The notes beneath the pieces were generated by a model, which worked only from the letters and a program-made list of their open reading frames with translations, ran no database searches and had not been told where the DNA came from. A stretch of 11,388 nucleotides of DNA, taken from positions 1-11,388 of the forward strand of contig PLKY01000230.1 of assembly GCA_003140785.1 (NCBI GenBank), read 5' to 3'. Position numbers and translations under genes: made by a program. This document shows, piece after piece, positions 6,440-11,388 of the stretch. Each line of letters opens with the position of its first letter. Within the stretch, counting starts at the first letter, position 1. The stretch comes from Acidobacteriaceae bacterium. Lineage in GTDB: Bacteria; Acidobacteriota; Terriglobia; Terriglobales; Acidobacteriaceae.

Positions 6440-8722
6440 TCAGCCAGCTTCGACCAGGCCGTAACGGCGCTGCCACGCTTCTTTTAGGCGGGCCCAAACG
6501 CGCGCCCGTTCAGCCTCGGTGCCTTCCGATTCCCTGCCCTTCTCAGCATTGGCGAAACGCTCAGCTTCCTGCTTGGCGAGCTCGAGCAGCTGGCGATCCC
6601 GCAAGAGATTGGCGACACGGAAGTCGGGAAGCCCAGCCTGACGAGTGCCGAAGAACTCGCCGGGACCGCGCATGGCAAGGTCGAGTTCGGCCAGTTCGAA
6701 TCCATCCTGCGTGCGGACCATAGCGTTGAGGCGCTCCTCGGCGAGGGGCGTGACATGATCCCCGGTGATGAGAATGCAGTAGCTTTTTGCGGCGCCGCGG
6801 CCGACGCGTCCCCGCAGCTGATGTAACTGCGCGAGACCGAAGCGTTCGGCGTGCTCCACCACCATGACGGTTGCGTTGGGAACATCGACGCCGACTTCGA
6901 TGACGGTGGTGGCGACAAGCACGTCGATCTCGCCGCGCTGGAATCGCCGCATGATGACTTCCTTTTCGTCCGCGTCGAGACGGCCGTGCAACAAGCCAAG
7001 GCGCAATCCGGAGAGCGGGCCGGTGCGAAGTTTCTCGTGCATCTCGACGGCAGATTTCAGGCCCGATTTTGCACTGGGATTCGCTTCCTGGACTGCTCGA
7101 GGAAACAGCTCTGGGGTTTTTCCCTTGCGGGCGGTCGCTTTCTTGGGCGCGGCAGGAGCCTCGACCGCGGCCTCGGCAGGATCGTGGGAGAAGTCGAGCT
7201 CGGGCTGATCGTCGCGGGTTCCTTCAATCACCGGATAGACGATGTAGGCCTGCCTGCCTTTCGCCACCTGCTTGCGCACAAAGTCCCAAACTTCGCTGGA
7301 GCGCTCACCGGAAACACGCCGCGTGATGATGGGTGTACGACCAGGCGGCAATTCGTCGAGGACGCTGACATCGAGGTCGCCATAGACGGAAAGCGCGAGG
7401 GTGCGCGGGATCGGAGTTGCGGTCATGACGAGCACGTCGGGCTCCGGCTGATTCGGCTTCTTCATGAGCTTGAAGCGCTGCAAAACACCGAAACGATGCT
7501 GCTCATCGACGACCACCAGGCCGAGCTTGTCGAATTCAACTTTCTCTTCAATCAGCGCGTGCGTCCCGATGACCAACTGTGCTTCGCCACGATTGATCAG
7601 GCCCCGATTGGCGCGCTTGCGGTCTTCGTCGAGTGAACCGGTAAGCAGCACGATACGATAGCGGCGCGAAGAGCGCTCCAGCAGCTTGCGAGCGGCGAGA
7701 AAGTGCTGCGTGGCAAGGATCTCGGTGGGCGCCATGAGCGCAGCCTGATAGCCGTTCTCCATCGCCACAAGCATGGCTTGGAAAGCGACGATCGTCTTGC
7801 CAGAGCCGACGTCGCCTTGCAGCAAACGACGCATGGGGCTCGATTGCCGCATATCCGCGACAATTTCGCCGAGGGTGCGCTTCTGCGCCGCGGTGGGATG
7901 AAAGGGCAACACTTCGCGGATGGCCTCGCGGACTTTGTCGGTGGTGGCAAAGCTGACGCCTGCTCGCTCGCGCATGCGACGGCGTTTCAGCTCGAGCCCA
8001 AGTTCGAGGAAAAACAGTTCTTCAAAAATGAGACGCCGGTGCGCGGGCGTGCTGGACGATTGCAACTGTGCGAGCGATGTTCCTTCAGGCGGAAAGTGCA
8101 CTTCGACCAGCGCTGTCTCGCGATTCGGCATATCCAGTCGCGCGAGCATGGCCCGTGGCAGGCATTCGGGAACGGAGCCACGCATGGATTCGAGCAGATG
8201 GAAGATGACTTTGCGCTGCCAGCGCGAGGCGAGACGGCTGCCGCCCAGCGATTCGTACACGGGAGTGATGCGTCCGACTTCAAGGAGGCGCGTTTCGGCG
8301 TCGTCGCCCGCATCGGGCAGCAATTCCCATTGCGGCTGGATCATTTTCAGATTGCTGGTAGAGCGGGAGGGTTCGACCTTGCCGTAGACCGCGACGGTCT
8401 GGCCGGCGTGGAACTTCCCTTCGAGCCAGGTCGCGTGAAACCAGATGCACTTGAGCGCAAGCCGCCCCTGGCCGACCGTTAGCTCGAAAAGCGGCATGCG
8501 CTTGGTTCGCATCAAAATGGCGCCGCGGACCTCTGCGATGATGCTGGCGGTTTCACCCGGCTTCAGCTCGTCGATGCTGCGAGGATTCTGCCGGTCTTCG
8601 TAGCGAAACGGCAGGTGGTAGAGCAAGTCCTCGGCCGTTTTAATGTTCTTGGCTTCGAGCAATTCGGCGATGTGGGGGCCGACGCCGCGCACGTACATCA
8701 CCGGAGTATCCAGACCGGGCAC
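6440..8722 (-). CDS. recG: ATP-dependent DNA helicase RecG
   Basis: Branched-DNA helicase that reverses stalled replication forks and processes recombination intermediates. From the chosen GTG it has 760 residues. The N-terminal wedge begins PGLDTPVMYVRGVGP, then DLLYHLPFRYEDR; an OB-like part covers about 56-118 (GETASIIAEVRG to VYGKVE). Helicase motifs follow: Walker A GDVGSGKT (303-310), APTEILATQH, DEQH (406-409), VMTATPIPRTLAL (432-444), VATTVIEVGVDVPNA and QLRGRVGRG (635-643), then the RecG-specific GPGEFFGTRQAGLPDF. A 57-residue Ala/Pro/Lys-rich insertion (about 503-559) separates VYPVIEGT from SAVEMHEKL. The start is uncertain: GTG at 8722 is where family similarity starts; GTG at 8767 and ATG at 8698 are alternatives, and none has a clear ribosome site. 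The ATG at 8947 is rejected because it runs into the divergent repair gene. Confidence 0.95.
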   Translation of the reverse strand: MPGLDTPVMYVRGVGPHIAELLEAKNIKTAEDLLYHLPFRYEDRQNPRSIDELKPGETASIIAEVRGAILMRTKRMPLFELTVGQGRLALKCIWFHATWLEGKFHAGQTVAVYGKVEPSRSTSNLKMIQPQWELLPDAGDDAETRLLEVGRITPVYESLGGSRLASRWQRKVIFHLLESMRGSVPECLPRAMLARLDMPNRETALVEVHFPPEGTSLAQLQSSSTPAHRRLIFEELFFLELGLELKRRRMRERAGVSFATTDKVREAIREVLPFHPTAAQKRTLGEIVADMRQSSPMRRLLQGDVGSGKTIVAFQAMLVAMENGYQAALMAPTEILATQHFLAARKLLERSSRRYRIVLLTGSLDEDRKRANRGLINRGEAQLVIGTHALIEEKVEFDKLGLVVVDEQHRFGVLQRFKLMKKPNQPEPDVLVMTATPIPRTLALSVYGDLDVSVLDELPPGRTPIITRRVSGERSSEVWDFVRKQVAKGRQAYIVYPVIEGTRDDQPELDFSHDPAEAAVEAPAAPKKATARKGKTPELFPRAVQEANPSAKSGLKSAVEMHEKLRTGPLSGLRLGLLHGRLDADEKEVIMRRFQRGEIDVLVATTVIEVGVDVPNATVMVVEHAERFGLAQLHQLRGRVGRGAAKSYCILITGDHVTPLAEERLNAMVRTQDGFELAELDLAMRGPGEFFGTRQAGLPDFRVANLLRDRQLLELAKQEAERFANAEKGRESEGTEAERARVWARLKEAWQRRYGLVEAG

Positions 8723-8814
8723 AGCTTGGATGCTAATGCATCGCGTTGCGGGACGAGGGTCGAGCACATGAGAGCAACGTGGAAAACCGGGGTCTGAGGG
8801 CGAAAAGAGCGGGA

Positions 8815-8820
8815 TAGAAT
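8815..8820 (+). promoter_or_regulatory. Possible -10 element for the alkylation-repair gene
   Basis: TAGAAT (8815-8820) is one base from the TATAAT consensus and lies 65 nt before the GTG of the repair gene. No good -35 is seen at 16-18 nt. A perfect 10-bp palindrome, GCGAATTCGC (8840-8849), lies between it and the ribosome site and could be an operator. Confidence 0.25.
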
Positions 8821-8873
8821 GCGGTCCATGGAGCGGGAAGCGAATTCGCGCCGAACCTTGCGCCGTTCTAAAT

Positions 8874-8880
8874 AAGGAGG
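8874..8880 (+). promoter_or_regulatory. Consensus ribosome binding site fixing a GTG start
   Basis: AAGGAGG ends 5 nt before the GTG at 8886. It is the best Shine-Dalgarno match in the window and decides the start of the alkylation-repair gene. Confidence 0.8.
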
Positions 8881-8885
8881 ATTTC

Positions 8886-9602
8886 GTGGCGAGCGTTGCA
8901 GCCATCATGGCCAACTTGAAAAGCAAGGGCAGCGAAAAGACCCGCAAGACTTACGCGCGGCATGGCATGGCGCCGGGGCGCGTTTTCGGCGTGAGCGTCG
9001 CGGACCTGAAGGTTATCGCAAAATCGATCAAAGGGCAGCAGGATCTGGCCTGCCAACTCTATGCGACCGGGACCATGGACGCGATGTACCTGGCCGGAAT
9101 GATCGCGGATGGATCGAAGATAACGCGCGCGCAGCTGAATACGTGGGCCGAAAGCGCCGCGGGGCTGCAGATGGTCTCCGAATACACGGTTCCGTGGGTG
9201 GCCGTCGAACATCCGGAGGCGCGGGAACTGGCGCTTGCATGGATGAAGTCAGGCCGAGAACATATGGCCACTTCGGGCTGGTGCACGTACGCCGGAATCG
9301 TCGCGTTACGGCCGGACGACAAGTTGGATCTTGCCGAAATCGAAAAGCTGCTTGGGATGATCGCCAGGGAGATTCACAAGGCTCCCAATCGCGTGCGTTA
9401 CGCAATGAACGGATTTGTGATTGCCGTGGGGATCTATGTACAATCGCTCGCGCCGCAAGCGAAGAAAGTGGCCCGCCAGATCGGCGCGGTTCAAGTAGAG
9501 ATGGGAAACACAGCCTGCAAAGTGCCACTCGCTTTGGCGTCGATCGAAAAGGCCGAAGCTTCGGGCCGAGCCGGGCAGAAGCGCAAGACCATCCGCTGTT
9601 AG
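8886..9602 (+). CDS. DNA alkylation repair protein (AlkD-like HEAT-repeat family)
   Basis: A 238-residue all-helical protein of the DNA_alkylation (AlkC/AlkD-like) family, whose studied members remove bulky or cationic N3/N7-alkyl purines by wrapping DNA in a HEAT-repeat groove. Conserved blocks are GRVFGVSVADLKVIAKSIKG (31-50), TGTMDAMYLAGMIADG (61-76), SEYTVPWVAVEHPEARELA (98-116), SGWCTYAG (130-137), APNRVRYAMNGFVIAVG (166-182) and GNTACKVP (207-214), with a basic C-terminus ending KRKTIRC. I cannot place the AlkD catalytic Asp and Trp with certainty by eye, and many members of this branch are untested, so glycosylase activity is inferred. The GTG start is fixed by a consensus AAGGAGG 5 nt upstream. 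It is divergent from recG and convergent with the cyclic-nucleotide-domain gene. Confidence 0.87.
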   Translation: MASVAAIMANLKSKGSEKTRKTYARHGMAPGRVFGVSVADLKVIAKSIKGQQDLACQLYATGTMDAMYLAGMIADGSKITRAQLNTWAESAAGLQMVSEYTVPWVAVEHPEARELALAWMKSGREHMATSGWCTYAGIVALRPDDKLDLAEIEKLLGMIAREIHKAPNRVRYAMNGFVIAVGIYVQSLAPQAKKVARQIGAVQVEMGNTACKVPLALASIEKAEASGRAGQKRKTIRC

Positions 9603-9634
9603 TTCTTGTCAGTTAGTTGAGGGGTCGGGTTACG

Positions 9635-10048
9635 TCAGCACTCGGTGAGGGCATTGCGGGCGCTGCGCACTTCGGCGGCAAGAACGGCCAGCAGCTTAAT
9701 CGAGAGAGCCGGATTGCTGAGCATCAGATCGGAAAAATCTTCGCGGCTGACGAATCCGAGCTCGGTTCCCTTCGATGCCTTGCCGGTAAGAGAATACGGC
9801 TGATCGCCGATGAACCCAGGCAGGCCGAGTAGCGCGCCGGCGCTGACGGGGGTGCACATGATCGTCTCCCCGCTCTGCGAAGTCATGCTCAAGGTGGCCG
9901 AGCCGGCGCGAAGAACGTACAGGCCAGAGGGCAAGTCGCCCTGGTTGAAGAGGATGCGGTCTTCGGCGCAGACAATCAAGGTGGAACGCTTTTCGAGTGC
10001 GTCGAGTAACTCCTTATCGGCGACAAAGGCTGATGGATCAAGTTTCAA
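9635..10048 (-). CDS. Stand-alone Crp-like cyclic-nucleotide-binding domain protein, no HTH
   Basis: A 137-residue protein that is almost entirely one Crp/Fnr-type cNMP-binding beta-roll. It shows DRILFNQGDLPSGLYVLRAGSATL (30-53), the usual 'G-x-x-x-x-G-x-Y-x-[VI]-x-x-G' pattern, and a phosphate-binding-cassette equivalent GALLGLPGFIGDQPYSLTGKA (71-91). The start of the dimer helix follows (SNPALSIKLLAVLAAEVRSA), but the chain stops at Cys137 where a Crp protein would go on to its winged-helix DNA-binding domain. The cassette lacks the Glu and the Arg-Ser/Thr pair that hold cAMP in CRP, so the ligand, if any, is probably different. The start is a TTG with GGAG 8 nt upstream. A CRP-type palindrome lies 91 nt upstream. 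A role as an anti-activator or sensor partner is speculation. Confidence 0.85.
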   Translation of the reverse strand: MKLDPSAFVADKELLDALEKRSTLIVCAEDRILFNQGDLPSGLYVLRAGSATLSMTSQSGETIMCTPVSAGALLGLPGFIGDQPYSLTGKASKGTELGFVSREDFSDLMLSNPALSIKLLAVLAAEVRSARNALTEC

Positions 10049-10139
10049 GGGAAGAACTCCATGCGCATCAGAAAGGGAAAGCTGGGACCCAGGGTCTCAA
10101 CGGCGCATGAGAAATCGTGACACTTCCCGGCTGCAATTC

Positions 10140-10157
10140 TTGTGATACACGTCACAA
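10140..10157. promoter_or_regulatory. CRP-family operator (TGTGA-N6-TCACA)
   Basis: TTGTGATACACGTCACAA has perfect 6-bp arms (TTGTGA, TCACAA) around 6 nt and contains the full TGTGA-N6-TCACA core bound by CRP-type regulators. It lies in the 174-nt gap between the membrane-protein gene and the Crp-like gene, 91 nt upstream of the latter's start. On the minus strand TTGCAG (10136-10131) could be a -35 with TCTCAT (10112-10107) as a poor -10, which suits an activator-dependent promoter. Which regulator binds is not shown here; the local Crp-like protein has no DNA-binding domain. Confidence 0.6.
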
Positions 10158-10222
10158 CGGTAGTGTTCGAAGATTCAATAGCGAACGAGATACGGCCTCG
10201 GGCGTCATTCCGTAGCGGGCGC

Positions 10223-11388
10223 TTACTGCCGTGGAGACGACGGCGCCGGAGTGCAAGCCGGGGAAACTTCCGAAGTGCCGCTCGTTTTCGCAAACAGGAT
10301 GTATTCTCCCTGCCAGGCTTTTTCGCGCATCAGGACCTGCCAGCCCGGTGTACGTAAAAGCAGGTACGTGATGGGCAAGTCCTCCTTCAAGAGCGCATGA
10401 TCGACCCGGTATTTATCCATCAGTTCAAAGGCGTCGTAAGCCATCATGATGCTGCGGTAATCCTTCATGATCCCGAGATGCTCGAAGCTGTCGAAGCGGG
10501 AGTCGATAAAGCTGGGCTTGGACTGGAAGGCCATGCGTCCGCCCACGTAATCCATGTCGAACGTGCGCCAGGACGGTTGGATCGCGGCTATCTCATGGAC
10601 CGGGAACATGATTCCCAGCATCTTCTGGAGCGCCGCTTCGGTGGGAAACATGTACAGGATGACGACGAGCGCGCCGGTAGCCAGGAGGAAATTCATCGCC
10701 GGGATGGTCTTGGTGTCCGACTCGCTGCTGAAGCTGCGGGCAAGGTCTCTGGCTAGCATAGGCGCGGTCAGCACGGCTGCGAAATAGCAAAAGCGCACAT
10801 GCGCGATCGCGGCATACCAGGCGAGGAAGACGAAGACCATCTCGTAGATCTTCCATTTGCGCCCGCGAATGCAGTTGGCCACCACCATCACGGCGATGGC
10901 GGCCACCACTCCCTTGCCTTCCATCGTGGATAGGTTGAGAGGCTGCCATTCGGCAATGGTGGAAACGCTCAGCTTCTGATTCATCATCATGTCGAGCGGA
11001 TTCCACATCAGGTGCCAGCCATAGGGGTTCACGAACAATGCGACGACGCTGGCGCCTAAGATGGCGAGGAGCCGGTTGCGTTCTGCGGGGGAGAACGTCT
11101 TTTGTTCAAACACGCCCAGGCTCGCTGGGATCATGCCGCACACGATATAGATTCCGAGCAAGACAAGGCCCGCGAACCACATGCCGTGCAGATTGATCCA
11201 GAGGCAGAACAAGGGCGGCAGCAGCCAGAGCCAGCGCTTGTTGCCCCTGTCGGCAGCTTCGAGAATCGCCAACTCCGCGGACATCGCGAGGTAGGCGAAT
11301 TCGATCATGCGTGGACCGGAGTTCACGGTCATCAGGACGAAGCCGATGGCGGAGGTCCACAACGCGGCATCCGCACTCCGGCCCAGCT
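10223..11388 (-). CDS. Polytopic membrane protein of unknown function, GT-C-like (N-terminus outside window)
   Basis: The frame is open to the window edge (388 codons visible), so the true start is outside; the TTG at 11362 is probably internal. The visible part has several hydrophobic segments, then a soluble C-terminal portion of about 130 residues. Recognisable landmarks are LWINLHGMW after a hydrophobic stretch, NPYGWHL, EWQPLN, and later DMDYVGGRMAF and FIDSRFDSF. This combination (NLHG, NPYG, EW.P, GG, D-x-R-x-D) recurs in large bacterial membrane proteins that resemble GT-C glycosyltransferases or polysaccharide-related proteins but have no proven activity. The C-terminus is a Ser/Pro-rich tail ending APSSPRQ. 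The Crp-like gene follows on the same strand after a 174-nt gap with its own operator, so the two need not be one operon. Confidence 0.82.
   Translation of the reverse strand, partial: LGRSADAALWTSAIGFVLMTVNSGPRMIEFAYLAMSAELAILEAADRGNKRWLWLLPPLFCLWINLHGMWFAGLVLLGIYIVCGMIPASLGVFEQKTFSPAERNRLLAILGASVVALFVNPYGWHLMWNPLDMMMNQKLSVSTIAEWQPLNLSTMEGKGVVAAIAVMVVANCIRGRKWKIYEMVFVFLAWYAAIAHVRFCYFAAVLTAPMLARDLARSFSSESDTKTIPAMNFLLATGALVVILYMFPTEAALQKMLGIMFPVHEIAAIQPSWRTFDMDYVGGRMAFQSKPSFIDSRFDSFEHLGIMKDYRSIMMAYDAFELMDKYRVDHALLKEDLPITYLLLRTPGWQVLMREKAWQGEYILFAKTSGTSEVSPACTPAPSSPRQ

Noticed and set aside
7703..8482. Plus-strand open frames opposite recG (259 and 261 codons, the latter at 6851-7636)
   Set aside because: They are antisense to well-conserved RecG helicase domains; high GC leaves the opposite strand open.
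8723..8947. Extended RecG N-terminus from an ATG at 8947
   Set aside because: It would overlap the start and ribosome site of the divergent alkylation-repair gene, and the extra residues do not resemble RecG.
10045..10293. 82-codon minus-strand frame whose stop overlaps the TTG start of the Crp-like gene
   Set aside because: Arg-rich composition, overlaps the end of the membrane-protein gene, and has no clear ribosome site. A 7-codon leader ending at the same stop was also considered and has no ribosome site.
1..11388. tRNA or rRNA genes, CRISPR arrays, insertion sequences, attachment sites, riboswitches
   Set aside because: No cloverleaf, rRNA motifs, regularly spaced repeats, transposase or integrase genes, or recognisable riboswitch cores seen on either strand.

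Overview
The window looks like a chromosomal segment of a moderately high-GC, Gram-negative-type bacterium. Several protein families and their sequence style suggest Acidobacteriota (Terriglobia-like): an AsmA-like protein, a DUF2277 protein, a stand-alone Crp-like cyclic-nucleotide domain and a RecG with a low-complexity insertion. This assignment is an inference from family style, not from a marker gene. I see no rRNA, tRNA, CRISPR array, insertion sequence, phage gene or obvious island boundary.

Layout from left to right. (1) Positions 1-597 hold the C-terminal half of a NupC-type concentrative nucleoside transporter. (2) An envelope pair follows on +: a lipoprotein with a lysozyme/SLT-like fold (777-1577) and, 30 nt later, an AsmA-like membrane-anchored protein (1608-3215). 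(3) Convergent to these, a minus-strand pair encodes a DUF2277 protein (3596-3865) and a SemiSWEET/PQ-loop protein (3257-3544). (4) Divergent from that pair is a nucleoside-salvage operon: purine nucleoside phosphorylase (4009-4872) overlapping the start of a uridine kinase gene (4869-5539). The kinase gene is broken by a frameshift plus an in-frame stop. (5) A DUF2062 membrane protein (5749-6213) sits between two hairpins that share an 11-bp word. (6) A repair pair is divergent: RecG helicase on - (6440 to about 8722) and an AlkD-like DNA alkylation repair protein on + (8886-9602). (7) On -, a small Crp-like protein without a DNA-binding domain (9635-10048) lies downstream of a partial polytopic membrane protein (10223-11388). 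A textbook TGTGA-N6-TCACA palindrome lies in the gap between them.

Functionally, the transporter, phosphorylase and kinase would together import and recycle nucleosides, although the kinase looks inactive as sequenced. RecG and the alkylation-repair protein share a divergent intergenic region. No stretch of more than 300 bases lacks a gene.

The observations most worth checking are the doubly lesioned uridine kinase and the CRP-type operator in front of an HTH-less cyclic-nucleotide domain with a non-canonical pocket. I did not find a clearly new multi-gene system.
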